A DNA stretch of 64,000 nucleotides, from assembly GCF_017315705.1 (NCBI RefSeq), contig NZ_JAFLRF010000016.1, positions 62,001-126,000 of the forward strand, read 5' to 3'. Shown here piece after piece: positions 18,205-26,944 of this stretch (its first letter is position 1; the number at the start of each line of letters is the position of its first letter). Made by a program: the position numbers and the translations under genes. The stretch is from Trinickia mobilis (GTDB lineage: Bacteria > Pseudomonadota > Gammaproteobacteria > Burkholderiales > Burkholderiaceae). The notes beneath the pieces were generated by a model. That model made no database searches. It saw only the letters and a program-made list of their open reading frames with translations, and was not told the DNA's origin.

Positions 18205-19673
18205 TAGTCGGCGGCACGCACGCGCCGCGTGCGGCGCCGGAACGTGAACGTGAATCCGGGCCACAGCGCCGTGTTCCTGCCGCTCCCCGACAGATACCAG
18301 CTGTGGCAGCCGGTGGCCCACACCGAACGTTGCGTGCCGCGCTGCAGCCGCTCGTTGAATGCGCGCTGCACGTCGTGCTTGAGCGTCATCGTGCGCGCGC
18401 CGCGCCGTCGCAACGCGCGCAGGCAATCGGCGATGTACGCGATCTGCGACTCGATCATGTAGATCATCGAATTGTGGCCAAGGCCCGTGTTCGGGCCCGT
18501 CAGCATGAAGAAGTTCGGAAAGCCGGCGACGCTCGTGCCGAGATACGCTTCGGGGCCCTGTTGCCGCCACAGTGCGTCGAGATCCGCGCCTTGCGCGCCG
18601 ATCACTTCGAACGGCGCACCCGCGTCGCCCACCTGAAAACCGGTGCCGCAAATGATGGCGTCGACAGGATAGTGCGTGCCGTCATCGGTCACGATGCCGC
18701 CGCCGACGATCTCGCGAATCGGCGTCGTGACGACGTCGACGTTGGGCTGGCTGACTGCCGGATAGAAGTCGCGTGACAAGAGCACGCGTTTGCAGCCGAA
18801 GTGATAGTTCGGCGTGAGCTTCGCGCGCAGCACCGGGTCGGCGATGCGCCGCTCCAGGTAGCTCAAGCTGAACTTCATCGGCCACTTCATCAGGTTCGGA
18901 TGCGCGACGAACGCGAGCGCGCGCGATTCGTGCTGCCAATAGAGCGCGCTGCGCACGAGCCGCTGCGTGAACGGCACGCGCTTGAAGAGGCGCTGCGTGC
19001 GCTCGCCGAGCGCGCGGTCCTGTTTCGGCATGATCCACGGCGCGGTGCGCTGGAACAGATGCAAGCGCGCGACGAGCGGCTGGATCTGCGGGACGAACTG
19101 AATCGCACTCGCGCCGGTGCCGATCACGGCGACCGTCTTGCCTTCGAGCGGATAGCCGTGGTCCCAGCGCGCGGAATGAAAGAGCTTGCCTTCGAAGCGT
19201 TCGATGCCTTCGATCTGCGGCATCGCCGGACGCGATAGCGCGCCGCTCGCGGCGATCACGATGTCGGCTTCGACGCTCGCCGGGTCCTGAGCGCCGGGGC
19301 CCCCGCCGAGTTCGAGCCGCCACAGACCTCGTGCGTCGTCGAAGCGGGCCGCCTCGACGCGCGTATTGCAGCGAATGAACGGCTCGATCGCGTACTTGCG
19401 CGCGCAGCCTTTGAGGTAGGCGAGGATTTCGTGCTGCTGCCCGAACGCGCGCGACCACGACGGGTTCGGCTCGAACGAAAACGAATAGAGGTGCGAAGGG
19501 ATATCGCAGGCGGTACCGGGATACGTGTTGTCGCGCCAGGTACCGCCGATGTCGTGCGCCGCCTCGTAGACCGTAAACGAGGTCAGCCCCAAGCGTTTCA
19601 AGTGAATCGCCATGCCGATGCCGGCGAATCCGCTGCCGACGATCGCGATGCGGGGCGAGGGGCGCGGCTTCAC
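18189..19673 (-). CDS. Flavin-containing monooxygenase (Baeyer-Villiger type)
   Basis: A 494-residue FAD/NADPH monooxygenase. It has the N-terminal FAD motif GSGFAG (about 13-18), an IGGTWRDNTYPG block, the Baeyer-Villiger-type fingerprint FEGKLFHSARWDHGY, and a second dinucleotide motif VIGTGASAIQ for NADPH. It should oxygenate a ketone or heteroatom; the substrate is unknown. The ATG overlaps the stop of the upstream TPR gene by four bases (ATGA), suggesting translational coupling in a pspA-TPR-monooxygenase operon. Confidence 0.88.
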   Translation of the reverse strand: MKPRPSPRIAIVGSGFAGIGMAIHLKRLGLTSFTVYEAAHDIGGTWRDNTYPGTACDIPSHLYSFSFEPNPSWSRAFGQQHEILAYLKGCARKYAIEPFIRCNTRVEAARFDDARGLWRLELGGGPGAQDPASVEADIVIAASGALSRPAMPQIEGIERFEGKLFHSARWDHGYPLEGKTVAVIGTGASAIQFVPQIQPLVARLHLFQRTAPWIMPKQDRALGERTQRLFKRVPFTQRLVRSALYWQHESRALAFVAHPNLMKWPMKFSLSYLERRIADPVLRAKLTPNYHFGCKRVLLSRDFYPAVSQPNVDVVTTPIREIVGGGIVTDDGTHYPVDAIICGTGFQVGDAGAPFEVIGAQGADLDALWRQQGPEAYLGTSVAGFPNFFMLTGPNTGLGHNSMIYMIESQIAYIADCLRALRRRGARTMTLKHDVQRAFNERLQRGTQRSVWATGCHSWYLSGSGRNTALWPGFTFTFRRRTRRVRAADYHFAR

Positions 19674-20830
19674 GTATCGGTCCAGCCGCCCGAGTCGTCG
19701 TTGTTGCCCATGTCGGTGCCGCCGCCGTCGTCGTTCCAGTCGTTTGAGCCTTGGCCGAAATCGACGCCGCCGTTATCGGCGTCGCTGGCTTCGCGGCGGC
19801 GTGTTTCGTCATCGACGATCACGTCGCGCTCGACCACGCGGTCGCGGTTGCCCGACAGCGCTTCGCCGAGCAGCACGCCGGTGAGCAGGCCGCCCATGCC
19901 GCCGCCGAAACCGCCGCCTTGCTGCACGACGATCGTCGGCTGTTGCTGCTGCGGATACTGAGGGGCGTAGGGCGGTTGCTGCGCCTGCCCGAAGCGTTCG
20001 GCTTCCTGCGCATACGCGGACTGCCCGGGCGCGGGCGCCGCGTTCGGATCGGGCCGGCCTTCGGCGCGCGCCTTGAGGCTCGCGACCTGCTTTTCGAGCG
20101 CCTCGATCTGGTACGGCGCCACCGGGTTCTTGCCGTTCGAGAGCGCTTCGACGAGATCGCGCAACTGGTTCTCCGCACCCTCGACTTCGTTCGCGAGCGC
20201 GTCATGCCCCGGCGCCGTCGAAAGACGCACGTCGAGCTTCAGGGAGCGCACTGCGTTCAGCAAATCGGTCGCGCGCTTCAATTGGGCGCGGCGATCTTCG
20301 CCGGCACGGCCGTCTTCGGTCGAGCGGGCGCGGCGCAGTGTCCAGCGCAGCACGAACGCGATCACGACGAACAGCAGCAAGATGCCGACCCAAGCCGCCG
20401 TCGACGGCCCATGCCGTTCGCTCGTTTGCGGCATCGCTTGCGTTTGCGCGAACGAATTCGCCGTGCCGGACGTAACCGAGGTGCGCGGCTGCGGCACGCT
20501 GCCCGTCTTCGCGTGGGACCGGATGCGCGCCTCGACTTGCGCGAAATTCGTCGGATTGGTGAAGCGGATCTGCGGATCGAGCGCTTTCGCCTGCTGGATT
20601 TGCGCGAGCGCGTCGGCGTAGCGTCCCTCGCGATCGAGCACCTGCCCGTAGAGGTAATGCGCGTGCGCGTTGTTCGGATGCGCTTCGAGCACCTGGCTCA
20701 GTTCCGTATCGGCTTGCTGCCAGTTGCCCTGCGCCATCGCGCGCTCGACTTGCTGCGCGCTCGGCACGGCAAAGGCCGCGGCCGACACCAGCATCAGCGA
20801 CATCCCAGCGGCTGCGAGAAATTTCTTCAT
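19670..20830 (-). CDS. TPR-containing membrane protein
   Basis: A 386-residue protein. A signal peptide or signal anchor (MKKFLAAAGMSLMLVSAAAFA) leads to a TPR pair (about 30-95, HPNNAHAHYLYGQVLDREGRYADAL), then a membrane segment (about 145-165, WVGILLLFVVIAFVLRW), a coiled region, a Gln/Pro-rich linker, a Gly-rich hydrophobic patch and a very acidic tail rich in Asp, Asn and Gly. The start at 20830 is chosen for the signal sequence; an earlier Met at 20875 would bury it. It lies between pspA and the monooxygenase. A role in envelope stress with PspA is inferred from position only. Confidence 0.8.
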   Translation of the reverse strand: MKKFLAAAGMSLMLVSAAAFAVPSAQQVERAMAQGNWQQADTELSQVLEAHPNNAHAHYLYGQVLDREGRYADALAQIQQAKALDPQIRFTNPTNFAQVEARIRSHAKTGSVPQPRTSVTSGTANSFAQTQAMPQTSERHGPSTAAWVGILLLFVVIAFVLRWTLRRARSTEDGRAGEDRRAQLKRATDLLNAVRSLKLDVRLSTAPGHDALANEVEGAENQLRDLVEALSNGKNPVAPYQIEALEKQVASLKARAEGRPDPNAAPAPGQSAYAQEAERFGQAQQPPYAPQYPQQQQPTIVVQQGGGFGGGMGGLLTGVLLGEALSGNRDRVVERDVIVDDETRRREASDADNGGVDFGQGSNDWNDDGGGTDMGNNDDSGGWTDT

Positions 20831-20974
20831 GATGCGGACCGGGCGGCGAGCGCCCGTCTCCATGGCAATCGACATATTCTTGCGACGGGCACCGCGCGCG
20901 GAAGTTCTGCGCGAGCGATGCCCGATGGTCAGGCGGCTGACGCAAGCGGCGTCAGCGGCAGCGCCGTTGCGGCG

Positions 20975-21655
20975 TCACTCCGCCGGCGTATTCAACTGCT
21001 TTTTCAGCGCTTCGAGGCGATCCTCGACCGACGGGCCGCGGTTCAGCGCGGCGAGCTTGTCGTCGAGCGCCTTGCCGCTTGCGGTATCGGCCGAATTCAG
21101 GCGCGCATCGGAGCGCGCGTTGGACAGCTCGACTTTGTCTTCGAGCTTCTGAAAGTCTTCCGACAGGTTCTTGCCGCCGATGCCGCCGAGCGCGGTCGCG
21201 GCGACGTCCTTCGCCTGCGCGATTTCCTGCTTTGCTTGCAGGATGCTCGAGCGCGCGTTGAGGTCGTTGCGACGCTGGCGCATGTCGGCGATCTGCGACT
21301 TCAACTGAGCGACCGACGGTTCGAGCTTGGCGAGCTCGCTCGCGAGCGCATCGCGCTCGGTTTCCGCATTCGCCTGCGCGGCGAGCGCTTCGCGGGCGAG
21401 GCCTTCGTCGCCCGTTTGCAGCGCGCGCTTCGCGCCGTCTTCGTACTTCTTCGCCTTTTCCGCAGCCACATCGTGCTTGCTTTGCTGCGTGGCGACCTGC
21501 GCTTCGATCTCGATCAGCGAGTTTTCCGCCTTGGCGATGCTGTCGTCGAGCTCGCGCACGATCTGGCGCGCGTCGCGCGACGGGTCTTGCACGGAATCGG
21601 CAGCGTCGTTCAAAAGACCTTTGACCGTGCGCGAAATGCTATCGAAAAGCGACAT
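20975..21655 (-). CDS. pspA: PspA/IM30-family membrane-stress protein
   Basis: A 226-residue, almost entirely alpha-helical coiled-coil protein. The PspA/IM30 beginning is visible (MSLFDSISRTVKGLLNDAADSVQDPSRDARQIVREL divided by the usual helix breaks). PspA proteins coat and stabilise stressed inner membranes. The start has a strong GGAGGAA site. The usual pspBC or pspF genes are not beside it; a TPR membrane protein follows instead, 144 bases downstream. Confidence 0.87.
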   Translation of the reverse strand: MSLFDSISRTVKGLLNDAADSVQDPSRDARQIVRELDDSIAKAENSLIEIEAQVATQQSKHDVAAEKAKKYEDGAKRALQTGDEGLAREALAAQANAETERDALASELAKLEPSVAQLKSQIADMRQRRNDLNARSSILQAKQEIAQAKDVAATALGGIGGKNLSEDFQKLEDKVELSNARSDARLNSADTASGKALDDKLAALNRGPSVEDRLEALKKQLNTPAE

Positions 21656-22093
21656 GAATTCCTCCGTGGATTGAAATCGGCGCCAAAGCCGAATAGCGCT
21701 GCGAGCAATCGATACTTTACGCCGGTGCGCCGTTGCGCCGCATTGCGTGCGCCGCATGGACGCACGCGACGCTGATGTCGGGGCAGGCGGGCGAATTGCA
21801 ATAGTCGTGCGGCCATTTTATGAGGATGCCGTGACAGGCGCGCCTGCGCTCGGTGCATAAGTGTCAGTGTGATTCGTGCTTTACGCGGCGGATATTACAG
21901 CATGCGATCGCTTAAAAAATGCTTAAACGCACGCTGCGTATCGATTTCAGCGGATGGCGAAGATTTTGGGCGTCGCAGGATCAAGCGAGGCAAACGGTAA
22001 AAATACGCCATGGAATCCGGCATGAAAATGGAATGCTTTAGCGAATCGCCCCTTTAATCCGTTATGAATACTTTCGATTTGAAAGCATTCACA
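21656..22093. other. Intergenic region upstream of pspA
   Basis: These 438 bases separate pspA from the 3-prime end of the ribbon-helix-helix gene. The region is AT-rich around 21890-22060. It should carry the pspA promoter. I see no gene or RNA in it. Confidence 0.35.
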
Positions 22094-22663
22094 TCAAGCG
22101 AAACTGCCACCTTCTTCGGCGGCGCCGGGGACGTCGCCGTCAGCCGAATTGGAGGCAACTTCGGCGCCGGATCCGTCGGTCTCGATCCGCGCTTGCGGCG
22201 GGCTGAGCTTCGGCGGGACCGCTTTCGGAGCGGCAGCTTTGGCGGGCGGACGCGTCTGCTCCGCCGCTTTTTTTGCCGTAACCCTTTCGACCGCTTCCTG
22301 CGTGAAGCGCGTCTCGTCGTTGGCCTTGGCGATCGCACGCGCGACCGACGCGCCGAGCGAAGCGCGCGGCGGGGTGCCGTCGTCGGGCCGGTCCGCCGAA
22401 GCCGCCGGCGCCGCATGGCGCACGGCGGGCGCTCCTTTCGCCACGCGCCGCAAGGTCTCGTTCAGCGCATTGGGCGCTTGCGGCGCATGGAGACGGTCGA
22501 CGATGCTCGCCGCCTTGACCTGATCGCCCGTCGCCTCGAATTCGAGCACGGCACGCCGGATCAACTCGCTCACGCTGATGCCAAGACGCTGCGCGCTCGT
22601 CGAAATGGCGAGCTTCTGCGCAGGCGTGACGAAGATGACGATGCGTTCACTGGATTTGTTCAT
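22094..22663 (-). CDS. Ribbon-helix-helix protein with long low-complexity tail
   Basis: A 189-residue protein. The first 50 or so residues form a ribbon-helix-helix-like DNA-binding unit (RIVIFVTPAQKLAISTSAQRLGISVSELIRRAV), like CopG/Arc regulators. The remainder is Ala/Pro/Lys-rich and probably disordered. The start at 22663 fits the domain; an in-frame Met further upstream lacks support. No toxin or relaxase gene adjoins it, so it is an orphan regulator or nucleoid-type protein. It is divergent from the penicillin-binding protein gene. Confidence 0.72.
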   Translation of the reverse strand: MNKSSERIVIFVTPAQKLAISTSAQRLGISVSELIRRAVLEFEATGDQVKAASIVDRLHAPQAPNALNETLRRVAKGAPAVRHAAPAASADRPDDGTPPRASLGASVARAIAKANDETRFTQEAVERVTAKKAAEQTRPPAKAAAPKAVPPKLSPPQARIETDGSGAEVASNSADGDVPGAAEEGGSFA

Positions 22664-23186
22664 GGTCGGCTCGCGGGCGTTCGTTCGACTCTGATGCGCT
22701 AGACGTTGTGCGCCTGACGGCGGGCGGTGCAGAACGTTTTCCATCATAAGGCGAGTTCAGGAGGCGCGAAACGTGCAGCCCGCCAAATGTCTGCGGCATC
22801 AACGAGTTGATGACGTTTTCTGCCTTTTTTCCACAGGGCTTTCAACATATTCTGTTGATAAGTTAGGCCGATCGCCCCGGTCTGTGCGGCAGCCCTCGGT
22901 ACGGCGGCACAGGGTCCGACCACTAGGGAATTCTTACAAAAAAAGTTTGTTGACAGCCGTCCGGTTTTATTAAAATGCGCTGTTGCATCGCACGTCTGGC
23001 TCCGTGCGGCGGGCTTCGCCGGGGGGCGGAGCGCTGCCGGGCAGGTCTCGAAAATACAGCCGGCCTAAATGGACATACGGGACACGCGTGCCACGCACGC
23101 ACGATGCCATGACGTTACGATCACGATCCACTCGCGCGCAAGCCAGCGCGCACTAGGCGCGGCGAGCCGCGTCCAACTTTCCAGTC
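22664..23186. promoter_or_regulatory. Divergent control region with DnaA-box pair and promoter
   Basis: A 523-base gap between the ribbon-helix-helix gene and the penicillin-binding protein gene. It contains the DnaA-box-like pair described separately and a possible sigma-70 promoter reading right: TTGACA at 22950-22955 and TAAAAT at 22971-22976, with a short 15-base spacer. This would leave a leader of about 200 bases before the ATG. Confidence 0.5.
22827..22861. promoter_or_regulatory. 35-bp DnaA-box-like pair, left copy
   Basis: TTTTCCACA at 22827-22835 and TGTTGATAA at 22853-22861 face each other. The second is the reverse complement of TTATCAACA, one base from the DnaA consensus TTATCCACA. 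The spacing of 26 bases between box starts is the same as in the copy at 25805-25839, and the middle shares TCAACA at the same position. Confidence 0.55.
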
Positions 23187-25658
23187 ATGCCTATCATTAA
23201 ACGACCGCAATCCTCGCAAGAATCGGCAGACGACCGAGATCACAACCGACGCAGCACCGAACGCCCATCCGCACCGCGCGGCCGCTCATTTGGCGCGCGC
23301 ATCGCGCTCACGTTTGCGGGTCTGTTCGCGACGCTCGCTGTCGTCGGCGCGCTGATCGTCGGCTACGCGCTCGTCGTGATGGCGCCGCAGCTGCCGTCGC
23401 TCGACGCCTTGACCGACTATCGGCCGAAGGTGCCGCTGCGCGTCTATACGGCGGACCACGTGCTGATCGGCGAGTTCGGCGAAGAGCGCCGCAGCCTGGT
23501 GCGTTTCCAGGACATTCCGGACATGCAAAAGAAAGCGGTGCTCGCGATCGAGGACTACCGCTTCTACGAGCACGGCGGCGTCGATTTCATCGGCATCCTG
23601 CGCGCGGGTCTCGCCGACTTCATGCACGGCGGCGCATCGCAGGGCGCGAGCACGATCACGATGCAGGTGGCGCGCAACTTCTTCCTGTCGAGCGAGAAGA
23701 CCTACACGCGCAAGATCTACGAAATGATGCTCGCGTACAAGATCGAAAGTGCGCTCACGAAGGATCAGATTCTCGAGCTCTACATGAATCAGATCTATCT
23801 GGGCGAGCGCGCCTACGGCTTCGCGGCTGCGGCACGGGTCTACTTCGGCAAGGACCTGAAAGACATCACGCTCGCCCAGGCGGCGATGCTCGCGGGCCTG
23901 CCGAAGGCGCCGTCCGCGTATAACCCGATCGTCAATCCGAAGCGCGCGAAGATCCGCCAGGAATACATCCTGAAGCGCATGCTCGACCTGAACTACATCA
24001 CGCAGGCGCAATACGACGAAGCGGTGAAGGAAGAGATTCACACCAAGGCCGCGGGCAACGAGTACAGCGTGCATGCCGAGTACGTCGCCGAAATGGTGCG
24101 CCAGTTGATGTACGCGCAATACAAGGACGAGACCTACACGCGCGGCCTCTCGGTCGTCACGACGATCGATTCGGCCGACCAGGACGCCGCGTATCGCGCG
24201 GTGCGCAAGGGCGTGATGGACTACGAGCGGCGCCACGGCTATCGCGGCCCGGAAGGCTACATCCAGCTCCCGGGCGACGCCGACGACCGCGATCAGGCGA
24301 TCGACGACGCGCTCGCCGATCACCCCGACAACGGCGAGATCGTCGCGGCTGTCGTGACGGCGGCGAGCCCGGCGTCGGTGACGGCGCAATTCGTCGACGG
24401 CACGACCGCGACGGTGAAGGGCGATGGCCTGAAGTTCGTCGCGGCCGCATTGAGCCCGCGCGCGAACCCGACGCAGCGCATCCGGCCCGGCTCGATCATT
24501 CGCGTGATGCCGGGGGCGAAGGATGGCGAATGGCAGATCACGCAGTTGCCGCAGGTGGAGGGCGCGCTCGTGTCGCTGACGCCTCAGGACGGTGCGATTC
24601 GCGCGCTCGTCGGCGGCTTCGACTTCAACAAGAACAAGTTCAACCACGTGACGCAGGCGTGGCGCCAGCCGGGTTCGAGCTTCAAGCCGTTCATCTATTC
24701 GGCCGCGCTCGACAAGGGCCTCGGGCCGGCGACGATCATCAACGATGCGCCGCTGTACTTCCCGCCGAGCACGCCGGGCGGCGACCCGTGGGAGCCGAAG
24801 GACGACGACCAGCCCGATGGCCCGATGCCGCTGCGCGTCGCGCTCGAGAAGTCGAAGAACCTCGTGTCGATCCGCATCCTCTCGTACATCGGCACGAAGT
24901 ACGCGCAGGACTACGTCACGCAGAAGTTCGGCTTCGATCCCGACAAGACGCCGCCGTACCTGCCGATGGCGCTCGGCGCGGGTCTCGTCACGCCGCTGCA
25001 ATCGGCGGGGGCGTACAGCGTGTTCGCGAACGGCGGCTACCGGATCAACCCGTATCTGATCGCCGAAGTCGACGACGCGCGCGGCCAGCCGGTCTCGAAG
25101 GCGCAGCCGATCGTCGCCGGGCAGAACGCGCCGCGCACGATCAGCGCCGCGAACGACTACATCATGAACAGCCTCCTGCATTCGGTGGCGACGTCGGGCA
25201 CGGGCGCGGGCACGAACGTGCTGCACCGTTCGGACCTGTCGGGCAAGACGGGGACGACCAACGATGCGAAGGACGGCTGGTTCGCGGGCTATCAGCCGTC
25301 GCTCGTCGCGGTCGCCTGGATGGGCTACGACCAGCCGAAGAGCCTCGGCAGCCGCGAATTCGGCGCGCAGCTCGCGCTGCCGATCTGGGTCGACTACATG
25401 GGACTCGCGCTGCGCGGCGTGCCGCAGCAGGAGATGCCGATGCCCGATGGCGTGACGACCGTCGACGGCGAGCTGTATTACGCGGACATGGTGCCGGGCA
25501 ACGGCTTCGTTGCGAGCATCGGCCTCGAATCGGGGAACGCGCTCGCGGCGGCGAGCGATGCAGTGGGCAGCATCGGACCGGCGGGGCTTCAGACGCCGGA
25601 CGTGTCGTCGACCGAGAAGCAGCAGATCATGAACCTGTTCGAGGACAACAAGCCTTGA
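23187..25658 (+). CDS. mrcA: Class A penicillin-binding protein (PBP1A type)
   Basis: An 823-residue bifunctional peptidoglycan synthase of the inner membrane. A basic N-terminal tail and one membrane segment (about 38-65) are followed by a glycosyltransferase domain (AIEDYRFYEHGGVD, QGASTITMQVARNFFL, KIYEMMLAYKIE) and a transpeptidase domain with the three penicillin-binding motifs: SSFK (nucleophile Ser), SKN and KTGTT. An OB-like insert between them is typical of PBP1A. Length is normal. I cannot tell whether this is the only PBP1A copy of the genome. A perfect terminator follows. Confidence 0.93.
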   Translation: MPIIKRPQSSQESADDRDHNRRSTERPSAPRGRSFGARIALTFAGLFATLAVVGALIVGYALVVMAPQLPSLDALTDYRPKVPLRVYTADHVLIGEFGEERRSLVRFQDIPDMQKKAVLAIEDYRFYEHGGVDFIGILRAGLADFMHGGASQGASTITMQVARNFFLSSEKTYTRKIYEMMLAYKIESALTKDQILELYMNQIYLGERAYGFAAAARVYFGKDLKDITLAQAAMLAGLPKAPSAYNPIVNPKRAKIRQEYILKRMLDLNYITQAQYDEAVKEEIHTKAAGNEYSVHAEYVAEMVRQLMYAQYKDETYTRGLSVVTTIDSADQDAAYRAVRKGVMDYERRHGYRGPEGYIQLPGDADDRDQAIDDALADHPDNGEIVAAVVTAASPASVTAQFVDGTTATVKGDGLKFVAAALSPRANPTQRIRPGSIIRVMPGAKDGEWQITQLPQVEGALVSLTPQDGAIRALVGGFDFNKNKFNHVTQAWRQPGSSFKPFIYSAALDKGLGPATIINDAPLYFPPSTPGGDPWEPKDDDQPDGPMPLRVALEKSKNLVSIRILSYIGTKYAQDYVTQKFGFDPDKTPPYLPMALGAGLVTPLQSAGAYSVFANGGYRINPYLIAEVDDARGQPVSKAQPIVAGQNAPRTISAANDYIMNSLLHSVATSGTGAGTNVLHRSDLSGKTGTTNDAKDGWFAGYQPSLVAVAWMGYDQPKSLGSREFGAQLALPIWVDYMGLALRGVPQQEMPMPDGVTTVDGELYYADMVPGNGFVASIGLESGNALAAASDAVGSIGPAGLQTPDVSSTEKQQIMNLFEDNKP

Positions 25659-25692
25659 TCTGACATCACGCCACGCAACCCATGCGATGGAT

Positions 25693-25740
25693 GCGGCCCG
25701 CGGAACGCGCGACTGAGCGCACCGCGGGCCGCTTCATTTT
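25693..25740 (+). terminator. Rho-independent terminator after the PBP gene
   Basis: A perfect 11-bp stem, GCGGCCCGCGG at 25693-25703 with CCGCGGGCCGC at 25722-25732, encloses an 18-base loop and is followed by TTCATTTT. It lies 35 bases after the PBP stop codon. Confidence 0.75.
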
Positions 25741-25804
25741 CAGCGTCGGAAGTCAGCGCCGGAATTCGTTGCGTGCTCAACCACTTACGCGATTAGCCCA
25801 GAGC

Positions 25805-25839
25805 TTATCAACAACTCTGTCAACACAATCTGTGGATAA
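25805..25839. promoter_or_regulatory. 35-bp DnaA-box pair, right copy
   Basis: TTATCAACA at 25805-25813 faces TGTGGATAA at 25831-25839; the latter is an exact reverse complement of the DnaA box TTATCCACA. The element has the same overall length and box spacing as the one at 22827-22861, so the two bracket the PBP gene. Confidence 0.6.
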
Positions 25840-25874
25840 GGGCAGGGCGGCGCAGCGGTGCGTGCAAACGCGCG

Positions 25875-26888
25875 TCAGGGCTTTGCGCTTTCGATCTGCG
25901 CCGCGAACGTCACCGGATCCGTATTGGTCCCGCACAACAGCAAGCCGACGCGCTTGCCCTGCAGCGTCTCGCGCAGCGGCCCGAGCAACGCCGCCGTAGA
26001 CGCCGCGCAGGCGGGCTCCACCGCGAGCTTGAGATTAGCGAAGAGCTTGAGCATCGCCGAGCGCAATTCATCGTCCGACACGGTGACGAGGCGGTCGACA
26101 TGCCGCCGGCAAAGCTCGTAGCTGTATTGCTCGGTATAAGGCGCCATCAGCGAATCGGCAATCGTATGCATCGTGCCCATCTTGACCGTGTGATTCGCGG
26201 CGAAGCTCCTGCCCATCGCATCGGCGCCTTCCGGCTCGACGCCATACACGTGCACGCGCGGATTGGCGAGACGCAGCGCCGTCGAGACGCCGGCTGCGAG
26301 GCCGCCGCCGCCGACCGGCAGGATCACCGCGTCGAGATCGGGGGTTTGCGTGGCCCATTCGTAGCCGAGCGTCGCGGTGCCGAGCACGGTGCGGTAGCCG
26401 TTGAAAGGATGCACGTAGTAGCGGCCTTCTTCGGCTTCGATACGGCGCACGAGTTCGAACGCCTCGGCGACCGTATCGGCCGTCACGACTTCCGCGCGAT
26501 ATTGCTTGCACAACGCGATGCGCGCGGAGCTCGCCGTGCGGAAGGTCACGACTTTTGCGCTGATGCCGAGACGCATCGCGGCGTACGCCACGGCCGCCGC
26601 ATGATTGCCGCCCGACACGCACGTCACGCCTGCGCTGCGCTGCGCGGCATCGAGCGCGAGCAGGTTCGTGAACGCACCGCGCGCCTTGAAGCTGCCGCTC
26701 GCCTGCAGCAGTTCGAACTTGAAGTTGACGTGGGTGCCTTCGAGCGACGGAAAATCCTGACGCTCGAACACCGGCGTGCGCATGACCCACGGCGTGAGCG
26801 CGAAGTGCTGCGTGGCGATCGCGTCCAGCGTGGGGATCGGTTCGCCGTCAATCGTGTGATTCGTGTGCTGCGGCGTGGCAGTGGACAT
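25875..26888 (-). CDS. Threonine/serine dehydratase-like PLP enzyme
   Basis: A 337-residue fold-type II PLP enzyme. The PLP lysine sits in ASGSFKARGA (about residue 68), and the phosphate-binding loop is VGGGGLAAG. It should deaminate threonine or serine to a 2-oxo acid. It lacks the C-terminal ACT regulatory domain of biosynthetic IlvA, so it is a catabolic or racemase-like member. It lies 57 bases downstream of argE on the same strand, which suggests co-transcription. Confidence 0.87.
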   Translation of the reverse strand: MSTATPQHTNHTIDGEPIPTLDAIATQHFALTPWVMRTPVFERQDFPSLEGTHVNFKFELLQASGSFKARGAFTNLLALDAAQRSAGVTCVSGGNHAAAVAYAAMRLGISAKVVTFRTASSARIALCKQYRAEVVTADTVAEAFELVRRIEAEEGRYYVHPFNGYRTVLGTATLGYEWATQTPDLDAVILPVGGGGLAAGVSTALRLANPRVHVYGVEPEGADAMGRSFAANHTVKMGTMHTIADSLMAPYTEQYSYELCRRHVDRLVTVSDDELRSAMLKLFANLKLAVEPACAASTAALLGPLRETLQGKRVGLLLCGTNTDPVTFAAQIESAKP

Positions 26889-26944
26889 GGGCGTGTGTTT
26901 TGTTGGGGATCGGCGGTGCTCGGTCGCGCTAACCGGCGCACGCG

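Noticed and set aside
21797-21812. Sigma-54-like promoter upstream of pspA
   Set aside because: Reading left, the -12 part fits (TTGCA) but the -24 part is CCGCAC, not TGGCAC, so the invariant GG is broken. No pspF is nearby.
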